The translations under genes and the position numbers were made by a program. This document shows positions 16,279-23,749 of a stretch of 25,569 nucleotides of DNA, in pieces. The notes beneath the pieces were generated by a model. The model saw only the letters and a list, made by a program, of their open reading frames with translations. It ran no database searches and had not been told where the DNA came from. This DNA comes from JANXZO01 sp964355115. GTDB taxonomy: Bacteria > Bacteroidota > Bacteroidia > Bacteroidales > FEN-979. The stretch spans positions 1-25,569 of the forward strand of contig CAYHCQ010000034.1 of the NCBI GenBank assembly GCA_964355115.1, written 5' to 3'. The stretch's first letter is position 1. Every line of letters begins with the position of its first letter.

Positions 16279-17073
16279 ATGGGAAATAAGACCAATCCGA
16301 TTTCTAACAGGTTAGGCATCGTCCGCGGCTGGGATTCAAACTGGTTCGGTGGAAAGAATTTTGAGCCAAAACTGGTTGAGGACGAAAAGATCCGTAAGTA
16401 TCTGAATGCCCGTCTTGCCAAGGCAGGTATTGCAAAGATCGTGATCGAACGCACTTTGAAACTGGTTACGGTGACCATTCACACTGCCCGCCCGGGTATT
16501 ATTATTGGCAAGGGTGGCCAGGAGGTCGACAAGTTGAAGGAAGAGCTGAAGAAGATCACCAAGAAGGAGATCCAGATCAACATTTCCGAGATCAAACGTC
16601 CTGAATTGGATGCCGTGATCGTTGCCAACACTGTTGCCAGCCAGATTGAAGGACGTATTTCGTACCGCCGGGCCATCAAAACCTCCATTGCATCCGCTAT
16701 GCGTATCGGTGCTGAAGGAATCAAGGTTATGATCTCAGGTCGTGTTGGTGGTGCTGAAATGGCCCGCCGCGAGCAGTATAAAGAGGGACGTATTCCCCTT
16801 CATACTTTCCGCGCCGACATTGATTATGCAACTGCAGAAGCTCATACGACCTATGGACGTATTGGTATCAAAGTATGGATTTGCAAAGGTGACATCTATG
16901 GTCGTCCCGATCTGATGCCAGCAGCCGTCAGTACCAAAATGAAACCCTCTTCACAGATGGGTGGTGATGGCAGAAGCAGGCCGAAGGGTGACCGTGACCG
17001 TGACCGCGATCGTGATCGTGGACCCCGTCCCGGAGGTGGTGACAGAAAACCACAGGGTGGACCACGCAGATAA
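16279..17073 (+). CDS. rpsC: 30S ribosomal protein S3 with RD-repeat tail
   Basis: S3 forms part of the mRNA entry tunnel and the ribosomal helicase with S4 and S5. It has 264 residues against 233 in E. coli. The N-terminal GNKTNPISNRLGIVRGWDS, the type II KH domain with GIIIGKGG (73-80), and the C-domain GRVGGAEMARREQYKEGRIP are intact. The extra length is a charged tail from about residue 217 with five Asp-Arg pairs (238-247), then Gly/Pro/Arg-rich sequence, encoded by a short tandem repeat at 16990-17019. Tail extensions of S3 occur in other phyla; a function for this one is unknown. The following gap (69 bases) is among the longest in the cluster. Confidence 0.98.
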   Translation: MGNKTNPISNRLGIVRGWDSNWFGGKNFEPKLVEDEKIRKYLNARLAKAGIAKIVIERTLKLVTVTIHTARPGIIIGKGGQEVDKLKEELKKITKKEIQINISEIKRPELDAVIVANTVASQIEGRISYRRAIKTSIASAMRIGAEGIKVMISGRVGGAEMARREQYKEGRIPLHTFRADIDYATAEAHTTYGRIGIKVWICKGDIYGRPDLMPAAVSTKMKPSSQMGGDGRSRPKGDRDRDRDRDRGPRPGGGDRKPQGGPRR

Positions 17074-17078
17074 AACAA

Positions 17079-17115
17079 TTGTAGCATCGCAGCGATGCGA
17101 CGCGACGCCAAGAAA
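17079..17115 (+). repeat. Intercistronic hairpin element, divergent copy 4 (rpsC-rplP)
   Basis: TTGTA at 17079-17083 is followed by GCATCGC (17084-17090) and GCGATGC (17092-17098), a perfect seven-base inverted repeat around one A, then CGACGCGACGCC. The left end and the GCATCGC core resemble the family, but the right arm GCGTCTC is not kept. Confidence 0.5.
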
Positions 17116-17142
17116 AGAGGTAACCTATAATATAGTATCATA

Positions 17143-17571
17143 ATGTTACAGCCAAAGAAAACCAAGTTCAGGAAACAGCAGAAAGGCAAGATGAAGGGCA
17201 ACGCAGGACGCGGACACCAGCTCGCTTTTGGCTCGTTTGGCATAAAGACAATGGAAGAAGCCTGGATGACAGGCCGTCAGATTGAAGCTGCCCGTCAGGC
17301 TATCACCCGTCATATGAAACGTGAAGGTCAGCTCTGGATCAGAATCTTCCCCGACAAACCGGTAACCAAGAAACCTGCTGAAGTTCGTATGGGTAAAGGT
17401 AAAGGTGCTCCCGAGTATTTCGTTGCCAGGATTACACCAGGCCGCATCCTTTTTGAGATCGAAGGCGTTCCCTTAGCTATTGCAAAAGAAGCCCTCCGGC
17501 TTGGAGCCCAGAAACTCCCTGTTGCAACCAAGACTGTTGTTCGCAGAGATTACGTAGAAGAAGCTATATAA
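17143..17571 (+). CDS. rplP: 50S ribosomal protein L16
   Basis: L16 organises the A-site tRNA binding region of the large subunit. It has 142 residues. MLQPKKTKFRKQQKGKMKG, the ITRHMKREGQLWIRIFPDKP segment and the loop VRMGKGKGAPEYFVARITPG match the family, including the Arg-Met-Gly-Lys-Gly-Lys loop that reaches the tRNA. It is followed 11 bases later by rpmC. Confidence 0.99.
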   Translation: MLQPKKTKFRKQQKGKMKGNAGRGHQLAFGSFGIKTMEEAWMTGRQIEAARQAITRHMKREGQLWIRIFPDKPVTKKPAEVRMGKGKGAPEYFVARITPGRILFEIEGVPLAIAKEALRLGAQKLPVATKTVVRRDYVEEAI

Positions 17572-17582
17572 TATTTTATAAA

Positions 17583-17807
17583 ATGGAACAGAAAGTAATC
17601 AGAGAATTAACATCGGGAGAGATCCTCGAGCGGCTGGATGAAGAGAAACGTCAGCTCACAAAACTCAAGCTGAACCACGCTGTTTCACCACTGGAAAATC
17701 CCAACAAGATCAAGGCATACCGTCAAACGATTGCCCGTCTTGAAACCGAATTGCGGCGCAGGGTTATCGGCGGTGAGAAAATTACAAAGACAGTAAAGAA
17801 ATCTTAA
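17583..17807 (+). CDS. rpmC: 50S ribosomal protein L29
   Basis: L29 is a small helical protein next to L23 at the tunnel exit. It has 74 residues, with the family pattern of two antiparallel helices: ELTSGEILERLDEEKRQLTK, a turn with NHAVSPLENPNKI, then AYRQTIARLETELRRR. The position between rplP and rpsQ is diagnostic for a protein this short and variable. Confidence 0.97.
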   Translation: MEQKVIRELTSGEILERLDEEKRQLTKLKLNHAVSPLENPNKIKAYRQTIARLETELRRRVIGGEKITKTVKKS

Positions 17808-17812
17808 AGTAG

Positions 17813-17844
17813 TTGTAAAGAAGCGGGAAACCGCGTCTCCACAA
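17813..17844 (+). repeat. Intercistronic hairpin element, copy 5 (rpmC-rpsQ), GNRA-loop variant
   Basis: TTGTAA precedes AGA-A-GCGG, then loop GAAA, then CCGC-G-TCT, then CCACAA. The stem has seven pairs and one A-G mismatch (17819-17838), with outer TTGT/ACAA ends. The inner core is replaced by a GNRA tetraloop hairpin while the ends keep the family sequence. Confidence 0.88.
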
Positions 17845-17853
17845 AGTAACAAT

Positions 17854-18111
17854 ATGGAAACAAGACAATTAAGAAAAGAGAAGATCGGGTTCGTGGTCAG
17901 CAATAAGATGGAGAAATCCATTGTTGTTGAAGTCGAGCGCAAGGTAAAACATCCCAAGTATGGGAAGTTTGTAAAGAAGTCTTCCCGTTTTATGGCCCAG
18001 GATGATAAGAATGAATGCAGCGAGGGCGATAAGGTGCGGATTGCTGAAACCAGACCACTCAGTAAGAATAAGTGTTGGAGACTTGTCGAAATCATTGAAA
18101 AGGTTAAATAG
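17854..18111 (+). CDS. rpsQ: 30S ribosomal protein S17
   Basis: S17 is an OB-fold primary binder of 16S rRNA helix 11. It has 85 residues. RKEKIGFVVSNKMEKSIVVE, HPKYGKFVKKSSRFMAQDD and EGDKVRIAETRPLSKNKCWR are the family signature. The stop lies two bases before the rplN ATG, the tightest non-overlapping spacing but one in the cluster, consistent with coupling. Confidence 0.99.
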   Translation: METRQLRKEKIGFVVSNKMEKSIVVEVERKVKHPKYGKFVKKSSRFMAQDDKNECSEGDKVRIAETRPLSKNKCWRLVEIIEKVK

Positions 18112-18113
18112 CC

Positions 18114-18482
18114 ATGATACAGCAAGAGTCAAGATTATCAGTAGCAGATAACAGCGGCGCAAAGGAAGTCCTTTGTATCAAAGTCCTCGGTGGAACCCGT
18201 AAGCGGTATGCCCGGGTAGGCGACCGCATCATCGTGACGGTAAAGCACGCAATTCCTTCCGGGAACATCAAGAAGGGTACAGTGTCAAAAGCCGTTGTGG
18301 TAAGAACAAAGAAAGAAACACGCCGTGCCGACGGTTCCTATATCCGCTTCGACGACAATGCAGTCGTTATGCTCAACAACGCGGGAGAAATGATCGGTAC
18401 CCGTATTTTCGGGCCGGTGGCCAGGGAATTACGCGAAAAACAGTTCATGAAAATCGTATCGTTAGCACCAGAAGTGCTTTAA
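18114..18482 (+). CDS. rplN: 50S ribosomal protein L14
   Basis: L14 forms intersubunit bridges with 16S rRNA and is the binding face for RsfS. The 122-residue length is exactly usual. MIQQESRLSVADNSGAKEVL, VKHAIPSGNIKKGTVSKAVV and ADGSYIRFDDNAVVMLNN are intact, as is the C-terminal IFGPVARELREKQFMKIVSL. This begins the spc block proper. Confidence 0.99.
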   Translation: MIQQESRLSVADNSGAKEVLCIKVLGGTRKRYARVGDRIIVTVKHAIPSGNIKKGTVSKAVVVRTKKETRRADGSYIRFDDNAVVMLNNAGEMIGTRIFGPVARELREKQFMKIVSLAPEVL

Positions 18483-18499
18483 GCATATACTACAATATC

Positions 18500-18823
18500 A
18501 TGCAGAAGAAGTTACATATCCGAAAAGGCGACACGGTGATGGTCATCGCCGGTGATTCGAGAGGCCAGCAGGGCAAGGTTCTCACTGTTAATACTGAGAA
18601 ATTCAGTGCCATTGTTGAAGGGGTAAACCTGGTATCGAAGCATACCAAACCCAATGCCAAAAGTCCGCAGGGCGGGATTGTCAAGAAAGAGGCCCCGGTG
18701 GATATTTCCAACCTGATGGTGGTGGACAACACCGGGAAACCGACCCGCATCGGAAGGAAACTGGACAGCAAAACGGAAAAAATGGTTCGTTATTCTAAAA
18801 AATCAGGGGAGGTTATAAAGTAA
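18500..18823 (+). CDS. rplX: 50S ribosomal protein L24
   Basis: L24 is one of the two assembly-initiator proteins of the 50S subunit and binds the 5' end of 23S rRNA. It has 107 residues. The KOW motif is at IRKGDTVMVIAGDSRGQQGK (8-27), followed by VEGVNLVSKHTKPNAKSPQG. Its TAA overlaps the rplE ATG by one base (TAATG), so translation is probably coupled. Confidence 0.99.
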   Translation: MQKKLHIRKGDTVMVIAGDSRGQQGKVLTVNTEKFSAIVEGVNLVSKHTKPNAKSPQGGIVKKEAPVDISNLMVVDNTGKPTRIGRKLDSKTEKMVRYSKKSGEVIK

Positions 18824-19374
18824 TGGCTTATACACCGAGATTAAAAGACAAGTATTTGAAGGAAGTTGTTCCTGCTTTGATGAAGCAGTTCAGCTACACC
18901 AGCCCGATGCAGGTTCCACGGATCAGCAAGATCTGTATTAACCAGGGACTTGGTATTGCCAATACCGACCGGAAATTCATCGACAACGGCATTAACGAAA
19001 TGACGATGATCAGCGGTCAGAAGGCTGTTTCCACCAAATCACGCAAAGATATTTCTAACTTCAAGCTGAGAAAAGGTAACCCCATCGGAGTTCGTGTAAC
19101 TCTCCGCGGTGAACGTATGTTCGATTTCCTCGACCGGCTCATTTCCGTTGCTCTACCACGCGTACGGGATTTCCGTGGCGTAAATGACAAAGGATTTGAC
19201 GGACGCGGTAACTATACACTCGGGGTCACTGAGCAGATCATCTTCCCTGAGATCGATATCGACAAGATTACCCGCATGAACGGCGTGGATATCACCTTCG
19301 TGACAACTGCCCGGAACGACCGCGAGGCCCATGCCCTGTTGAAAGAATTTGGAATTCCATTTAAAACAAAGTAA
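18823..19374 (+). CDS. rplE: 50S ribosomal protein L5
   Basis: L5 binds 5S rRNA with L18 in the central protuberance and contacts P-site tRNA. It has 183 residues. VPRISKICINQGLG, the ISNFKLRKGNPIGVRVTLRG stretch and the loop LPRVRDFRGVNDKGFDGRGN match the family. It overlaps rplX by one base and precedes rpsN by four. Confidence 0.99.
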   Translation: MAYTPRLKDKYLKEVVPALMKQFSYTSPMQVPRISKICINQGLGIANTDRKFIDNGINEMTMISGQKAVSTKSRKDISNFKLRKGNPIGVRVTLRGERMFDFLDRLISVALPRVRDFRGVNDKGFDGRGNYTLGVTEQIIFPEIDIDKITRMNGVDITFVTTARNDREAHALLKEFGIPFKTK

Positions 19375-19378
19375 CAAT

Positions 19379-19648
19379 ATGGCAAAAGAATCGATGAAAG
19401 CCAGAGAGGTCAAACGTGAACGCATGGTCGCACAGTTTGCCGAAAAACGGAAAGCACTTAAGGAAGCAGGTGATTACATCGGACTGCAGAAACTTCCGAA
19501 GAATGCCTCCCCGGTCAGACTTCACAACCGCTGTAAACTGACAGGCCGTCCCAAGGGTTATATGCGTCTCTTTGGGGTTTCCCGTATCAATTTCCGTGAG
19601 ATGGCCAGCAATGGACTTATCCCCGGTGTAAGGAAATCAAGCTGGTAA
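19379..19648 (+). CDS. rpsN: 30S ribosomal protein S14, zinc-independent long form
   Basis: S14 belongs to the 30S head next to S3 and S10. From ATG 19379 it has 89 residues beginning MAKESMKAREVKRERM. An upstream in-frame ATG at 19349 lies inside rplE and is not used. The CxxC pairs of the short zinc form are absent: only one Cys is present, in RLHNRCKLTGRPKGYMRLFG. It is therefore the long zinc-free type. The following 70-base gap to rpsH contains a hairpin element. Confidence 0.98.
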   Translation: MAKESMKAREVKRERMVAQFAEKRKALKEAGDYIGLQKLPKNASPVRLHNRCKLTGRPKGYMRLFGVSRINFREMASNGLIPGVRKSSW

Positions 19649-19654
19649 TAGATA

Positions 19655-19689
19655 TGTCGACGAGATGCAATGCTATGCGTCTCCACAAA
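19655..19689 (+). repeat. Intercistronic hairpin element, copy 6 (rpsN-rpsH)
   Basis: Arms GAGATGCA (19662-19669) and TGCGTCTC (19676-19683) around a six-base loop make eight pairs, one of them U-G. The right flank CACAAAA matches the family end. It starts seven bases after the rpsN stop. Confidence 0.88.
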
Positions 19690-19718
19690 AGATTAATAAA
19701 CAAACAAAAGCAGAACAA

Positions 19719-20117
19719 ATGGTTACGGATCCCATTGCAGATTTTTTAACGAGAATAAGGAACGCCGTTATGGCCAACCATAGGGTTGTCGAAATTCCGA
19801 AATCGAAAATCAAGGAGGATATCACCCGCATTCTTTTTGAAAAGGGTTACATTTTGAACTATAAAGTAGAAGATGAGCCCCGCCCCGGAATTATCAAGAT
19901 CGCTCTGAAGTACCACCCGGTATCTAAAGTATCGGCCATCAACAGCCTTGTAAGGGTTTCCAAGCCCGGACTGAGGAAGTATGTGGATATTGATCACCTT
20001 CCGCGGGTTCTCAATGGACTGGGTATCGCCATTCTTTCAACATCACATGGCGTAATGACCGACAAGGAAGCCAAGGTAGAGAAGGTTGGCGGTGAGGTAT
20101 TATGTTACATCAGTTAA
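19719..20117 (+). CDS. rpsH: 30S ribosomal protein S8
   Basis: S8 is a primary binder of the central 16S rRNA domain. In E. coli it is also the translational repressor of the spc operon, acting near rplE. From ATG 19719 it has 132 residues beginning MVTDPIADFLTRIRNAVMAN, the family N-terminus. An in-frame ATG at 19665 would start inside the hairpin element and adds 18 non-homologous residues, so I reject it. The C-terminus ILSTSHGVMTDKEAKVEKVG and GGEVLCYIS contain the conserved STSxGxMT rRNA-binding loop. Confidence 0.99.
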   Translation: MVTDPIADFLTRIRNAVMANHRVVEIPKSKIKEDITRILFEKGYILNYKVEDEPRPGIIKIALKYHPVSKVSAINSLVRVSKPGLRKYVDIDHLPRVLNGLGIAILSTSHGVMTDKEAKVEKVGGEVLCYIS

Positions 20118-20120
20118 TTA

Positions 20121-20124
20121 GGAG
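20121..20124 (+). promoter_or_regulatory. Shine-Dalgarno-like GGAG before rplF
   Basis: TTAGGAGA lies upstream of the rplF ATG, with nine bases between GGAG and the start codon. It is one of the few purine-rich SD-like sites in this window; most genes here are preceded by A-rich sequence. Confidence 0.4.
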
Positions 20125-20133
20125 ATATCAATC

Positions 20134-20691
20134 ATGTCAAGAATAGGAAAACTACCGATTGCTTTGCCCGCTGGCGTGCAGGTTACCGTCTCCGATACCA
20201 ACCTGGTAACGGTGAAAGGGAAACTGGGACAGCTTGAACAGCAGGTTGACCCCAAAATCACGTTGAAAATTGAGGAGAATACGGTTACTGTTGAACGTCA
20301 CAGCGAAGAGCGCGACGACCGTTCAAAGCATGGTCTTTACCGGTCGCTCATTTCGAACATGATCAAGGGCGTTTCCGAAGGTTTTACCATCACTCAGGAA
20401 CTTATCGGTGTTGGTTACAAAGCAACCGCAACAGGTCAGCAGATTGAAATGGCCCTGGGATATTCACATAATATTATCCTTGAGGTTCCTGAAGCCATTC
20501 ATGTTCGCACAACAGCCGATAAAGGAAAGATCAATACCATATTTCTGAGTTCGGCCGATAAACAGCTCCTCGGGCAGGTTGCTGCAAAAATCCGTTCCTT
20601 GCGTAAACCTGAGCCTTATAAGGGCAAGGGGATCCGTTTCTTGGGCGAAATTATAAAGAAGAAAGCCGGTAAATCAGCTGCCGGTCAATAA
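20134..20691 (+). CDS. rplF: 50S ribosomal protein L6
   Basis: L6 lies at the base of the L7/L12 stalk near the sarcin-ricin loop, where the GTPase factors bind. It has 185 residues in two repeated domains. MSRIGKLPIALPAGVQVTV and the C-terminal signature PEPYKGKGIRFLGEIIKKKA GK are clear. It is followed by the longest gap in the cluster (92 bases), which holds two hairpin elements. Confidence 0.99.
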   Translation: MSRIGKLPIALPAGVQVTVSDTNLVTVKGKLGQLEQQVDPKITLKIEENTVTVERHSEERDDRSKHGLYRSLISNMIKGVSEGFTITQELIGVGYKATATGQQIEMALGYSHNIILEVPEAIHVRTTADKGKINTIFLSSADKQLLGQVAAKIRSLRKPEPYKGKGIRFLGEIIKKKAGKSAAGQ

Positions 20692-20694
20692 TAT

Positions 20695-20726
20695 TTGTAG
20701 AGGCGCACCTTTGTGAGCCTTTGCAA
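20695..20726 (+). repeat. Intercistronic hairpin element, copy 7 (rplF-rplR, first)
   Basis: TTGTAG, then arms AGGCGCAC (20701-20708) and GTGAGCCT (20713-20720) around CTTT with one central G-A mismatch, then TTGCAA. The outer TTG and CAA pair. Confidence 0.8.
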
Positions 20727-20735
20727 CCAGGATTA

Positions 20736-20766
20736 TTGTAAAGATGCGCAGCAGCGTGTCTCAACA
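20736..20766 (+). repeat. Intercistronic hairpin element, copy 8 (rplF-rplR, second)
   Basis: TTGTAA, then arms AGATGCGC (20742-20749) and GCGTGTCT (20754-20761) around AGCA make eight pairs, two of them wobble in mRNA, followed by CAACA. It lies nine bases after copy 7, in the same orientation. Confidence 0.88.
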
Positions 20767-20783
20767 TTCAAATAAATAGAAAA

Positions 20784-21146
20784 ATGGCAATCAAGAGCAG
20801 AAAAGAATTCCGCAGGTTCAGGATCAAGAAGAGGATACGCAAGATCGTATCGGGGACACCTGACAGGCCTCGCATGACCGTATTCCGGAGCAATAAGGCA
20901 ATTTATGTACAACTGATCGATGATCAGGCTGCTAAAACACTGGTAGCTGCTTCGTCCATGGAAAAAGGGATGAGTGATAGCAAGGGCACAAAGACAGATA
21001 TTGCCAAACTGGTTGGAAAGCTGATTGCAGAAAAAGCTGTACAGGCTGGTATTGATAAGGTAGTATTTGATCGTAATGGGTATTTATATCATGGCAGGGT
21101 TAAAGCTTTGGCTGATTCAGCCAGGGAAGGTGGCCTTAAATTTTAA
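20784..21146 (+). CDS. rplR: 50S ribosomal protein L18
   Basis: L18 carries 5S rRNA into the central protuberance together with L5. It has 120 residues. RRFRIKKRIRKIVSGTPDRP, MTVFRSNKAIYVQLIDD and VVFDRNGYLYHGRVKALADS match the family, including the basic N-terminus that binds 5S rRNA. It is seven bases before rpsE. Confidence 0.99.
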   Translation: MAIKSRKEFRRFRIKKRIRKIVSGTPDRPRMTVFRSNKAIYVQLIDDQAAKTLVAASSMEKGMSDSKGTKTDIAKLVGKLIAEKAVQAGIDKVVFDRNGYLYHGRVKALADSAREGGLKF

Positions 21147-21153
21147 GTAAGAT

Positions 21154-21672
21154 ATGACAAACGTTAACGTAAAAAGAGTAAAATCGAGCGAAATCGAATT
21201 TAAGGATCGGCTGGTCAGCATACAGCGCGTTACCAAGGTTACCAAGGGCGGTCGTACTTTCAGCTTCTCAGCCATCGTTGTGGTTGGAAATGAAAACGGC
21301 GTTGTTGGCTACGGACTCGGTAAGGCGAAAGAGGTAACAGCTGCCATTGCAAAAGGAGTCGACGATGCCAAGAAGAACCTCATAAAGGTACCCATTCTGA
21401 AAGGAACCATTCCTCACGAACAATTGGGTAAATACAGCGGTGCCCTTGTGTTCCTGAAACCAGCAGCCCCGGGTACCGGTGTTATCGCCGGCGGTGCAAT
21501 GCGTGCTGTGCTTGAGAGCGTTGGAGTGCATGATGTACTTGCCAAATCAAAAGGTTCATCGAATCCTCACAGTGTAGTGAAAGCTACCATCGATGCCCTC
21601 ACCCGCCTGCGCGATCCATATACAATCGCACAGCTCCGCGGAATTGAACTGAATCAGGTATTTAATGGTTAA
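21154..21672 (+). CDS. rpsE: 30S ribosomal protein S5
   Basis: S5 contributes to decoding fidelity and to the mRNA entry site with S3 and S4. It has 172 residues. The double-stranded-RNA-binding-like N-domain (EFKDRLVSIQRVTKVTKGGR) and the C-domain (TGVIAGGAMRAVLESVGVHD, SSNPHSVVKATIDAL) are complete. The region VTKGGRTFSFSAIVVVGNEN, where spectinomycin resistance changes occur in E. coli, looks like wild type for this phylum as far as I can tell. Confidence 0.99.
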   Translation: MTNVNVKRVKSSEIEFKDRLVSIQRVTKVTKGGRTFSFSAIVVVGNENGVVGYGLGKAKEVTAAIAKGVDDAKKNLIKVPILKGTIPHEQLGKYSGALVFLKPAAPGTGVIAGGAMRAVLESVGVHDVLAKSKGSSNPHSVVKATIDALTRLRDPYTIAQLRGIELNQVFNG

Positions 21673-21702
21673 GAATTTCATTTTTAAAGGCGGTCAAAAG
21701 CA

Positions 21703-21882
21703 ATGAAAAAAATAAGAATTACACAGGTTCGCAGTGGTATCGGAAGACCGTTACGTCAGAAGCGTACCCTCGAAGCATTGGGTCTGAAAAGGATCCGTCA
21801 TACAGTGGAACATGACGCTACTCCCCAGATACTGGGTATGGTAGGAAAAGTGAACCACCTGGTTACCGTAGAAGAAGTCTAA
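21703..21882 (+). CDS. rpmD: 50S ribosomal protein L30
   Basis: A short gene for L30, a small 50S protein absent from some lineages. From ATG 21703 to TAA 21880-21882 it encodes 59 residues. The sequence KKIRITQVRSGIGRPLRQKR and LEALGLKRIRHTVEHDATPQ, ending in GMVGKVNHLVTVEEV, is the family pattern. Its position between rpsE and rplO confirms it. The gap before it is 30 bases without a hairpin element. Confidence 0.98.
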   Translation: MKKIRITQVRSGIGRPLRQKRTLEALGLKRIRHTVEHDATPQILGMVGKVNHLVTVEEV

Positions 21883-21903
21883 CAAAAGATAAACGAAACT
21901 GAA

Positions 21904-22350
21904 ATGGATTTAAGCAATCTTAAACCGGCAAAAGGTTCGACCAAAAAGGTGAAACGCATTGGCAGAGGCCAGGGCTCAGGACATGGCGGAACATCAACCC
22001 GTGGACATAAAGGTGCCCAATCACGTTCTGGCTACTCCAGAAAAGCCGGCTTTGAAGGCGGGCAGATGCCGCTTGTACGCCGTGTTCCCAAATTTGGATT
22101 TAAGAATTTTAACCGAGTTGAATATAAAGGAATTAACCTCGATGTACTGGCTGCAGTCGCTGAAAAGATGAACCTGACAGTCATTACCCCGACGGTACTC
22201 GTGGAGAGCGGACTTGTTTCCAAGAATGACCGGATCAAGATCCTTGGCCGCGGAGAACTCAAAGCTAAACTTGAGGTCACAGCACACGGCTTTTCTGCAA
22301 CTGCAAAAAAAGCCATCGAAGAAGTTGGTGGAGTCGCTAATATACTATAA
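21904..22350 (+). CDS. rplO: 50S ribosomal protein L15
   Basis: L15 is a late-assembly 50S protein that threads a long basic arm through 23S rRNA. It has 148 residues. The arm MDLSNLKPAKGSTKKVKRIG, RGQGSGHGGTSTRGHKGAQS and the motif GFEGGQMPLVRRVPKFGF are typical; the C-domain (KILGRGELKAKLEVTAHGFS, ATAKKAIEEVGG) is complete. It is ten bases before secY. Confidence 0.99.
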   Translation: MDLSNLKPAKGSTKKVKRIGRGQGSGHGGTSTRGHKGAQSRSGYSRKAGFEGGQMPLVRRVPKFGFKNFNRVEYKGINLDVLAAVAEKMNLTVITPTVLVESGLVSKNDRIKILGRGELKAKLEVTAHGFSATAKKAIEEVGGVANIL

Positions 22351-22360
22351 ACCTGTTTGA

Positions 22361-23728
22361 ATGAAAAAATTGATTCAGACCCTGCGTAACATCTGGAAGA
22401 TCGAAGACCTCCGAAAGAGGATTCTTTATACCATCGGTATCATCCTCATCTATCGTCTGGGATCGTATGTGGTGCTCCCCGGAGTTAACCCGAGCATGCT
22501 TGCCAACCTGCAAAACCAGACCGAAGGTGGTCTGCTTGGCCTGCTCAACATGTTCTCAGGCGGCGCCTTTTCCAATGCATCTGTATTTGCGCTCGGCATC
22601 ATGCCTTACATCTCTGCCTCCATCGTGATGCAGCTCCTGGGCATGGCCATCCCGTATTTCCAGAAACTACAGAAAGAAGGTGAAAGCGGACGAAAGAAAA
22701 TAAACCAGATGACACGGTATCTGACCGTAATCATCCTTATTTTCCAGTCACCTGCCTACATTGCAAACCTTGCATCTCAGCTTCCGGCCGAAGCCATTTA
22801 TCCGTTCAATGCGAACACAACAATGCACACTGTATTCTCATTCTTCGGCATATCCTCAATTGTTTATCTCACCGCTGGCTCATTGTTCGTAATGTGGCTC
22901 GGGGAGCGGATAACCGATAAGGGTATCGGCAATGGTATTTCACTGATCATTATGATTGGTATCATAGCACGCCTTCCGTTTGCCCTCTTTGGAGAGCTTG
23001 TATCGAGAATGGAGCAGAAGGGCGGCGGACTTGTTTTCTTCGTAGTGGAAATTGCTTTCCTTGTGCTTGTTATCCTGGTTACAATCCTGCTCGTTCAGGG
23101 AACACGTAAGATCCCGGTCCAGTATGCAAAGCGGATTGTCGGAAACAAACAGTACGGTGGCGTACGCCAGTATATTCCTCTAAAGGTGAATGCTGCCGGT
23201 GTAATGCCAATCATCTTTGCGCAGGCCATCATGTTCCTGCCACTGACAATTGCCGGTTTTGCAAGCAATGATACACTTTCTGGCTTTGCTCAGGTGTTTA
23301 CCGATATTAATGGATTCTGGTATAACTTCGTATTCTTTATCCTCATTATGTTCTTTACCTATTTCTATACCGCGATCACTGTGAACCCTACTCAGATGGC
23401 GGAGGATATGAAGAAGAACGGTGGATTCATTCCTGGGGTTAAACCCGGAAAGAAGACAGCTGAGTTTATTGATAACGTGATGTCACGTATTACTCTTCCG
23501 GGGTCAATATTCCTGGGCTTTGTTGCCATCATGCCTGCTTTGGTTCGCATGGTCGGTATAACCTCACAATTTGCCCAGTTTTACGGCGGCACATCATTGC
23601 TGATTCTTGTCGGGGTTGTACTTGATACACTTCAACAGATCGAAAGCCATCTTTTAATGCGGCATTATGACGGGTTGACAAAATCCGGCAGGATCAAGGG
23701 TCGTTCATCCTATTCTGTCTCCGGCTAA
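22361..23728 (+). CDS. secY: Preprotein translocase channel subunit SecY
   Basis: SecY is the protein-conducting channel of the inner membrane, working with SecE, SecG and SecA. It has 455 residues and about ten predicted membrane segments. RKRILYTIGIILIYRLGSYV leads into the first membrane segment and the plug region. FALGIMPYISASIVMQLLG is the conserved second segment. The basic cytoplasmic loops GTRKIPVQYAKRIVGNKQYG and HLLMRHYDGLTKSGRIKGR match the SecA- and ribosome-binding loops. Its place after rplO gives co-expression with the ribosome. Confidence 0.99.
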   Translation: MKKLIQTLRNIWKIEDLRKRILYTIGIILIYRLGSYVVLPGVNPSMLANLQNQTEGGLLGLLNMFSGGAFSNASVFALGIMPYISASIVMQLLGMAIPYFQKLQKEGESGRKKINQMTRYLTVIILIFQSPAYIANLASQLPAEAIYPFNANTTMHTVFSFFGISSIVYLTAGSLFVMWLGERITDKGIGNGISLIIMIGIIARLPFALFGELVSRMEQKGGGLVFFVVEIAFLVLVILVTILLVQGTRKIPVQYAKRIVGNKQYGGVRQYIPLKVNAAGVMPIIFAQAIMFLPLTIAGFASNDTLSGFAQVFTDINGFWYNFVFFILIMFFTYFYTAITVNPTQMAEDMKKNGGFIPGVKPGKKTAEFIDNVMSRITLPGSIFLGFVAIMPALVRMVGITSQFAQFYGGTSLLILVGVVLDTLQQIESHLLMRHYDGLTKSGRIKGRSSYSVSG

Positions 23729-23749
23729 TCAATCATTCGCTACAGGCAA

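Noticed and set aside
19665..19718. Upstream ATG extending rpsH by 18 residues
   Set aside because: This start lies inside the hairpin repeat, and the family N-terminus MVTDPIADFLTRIRNA begins at 19719.
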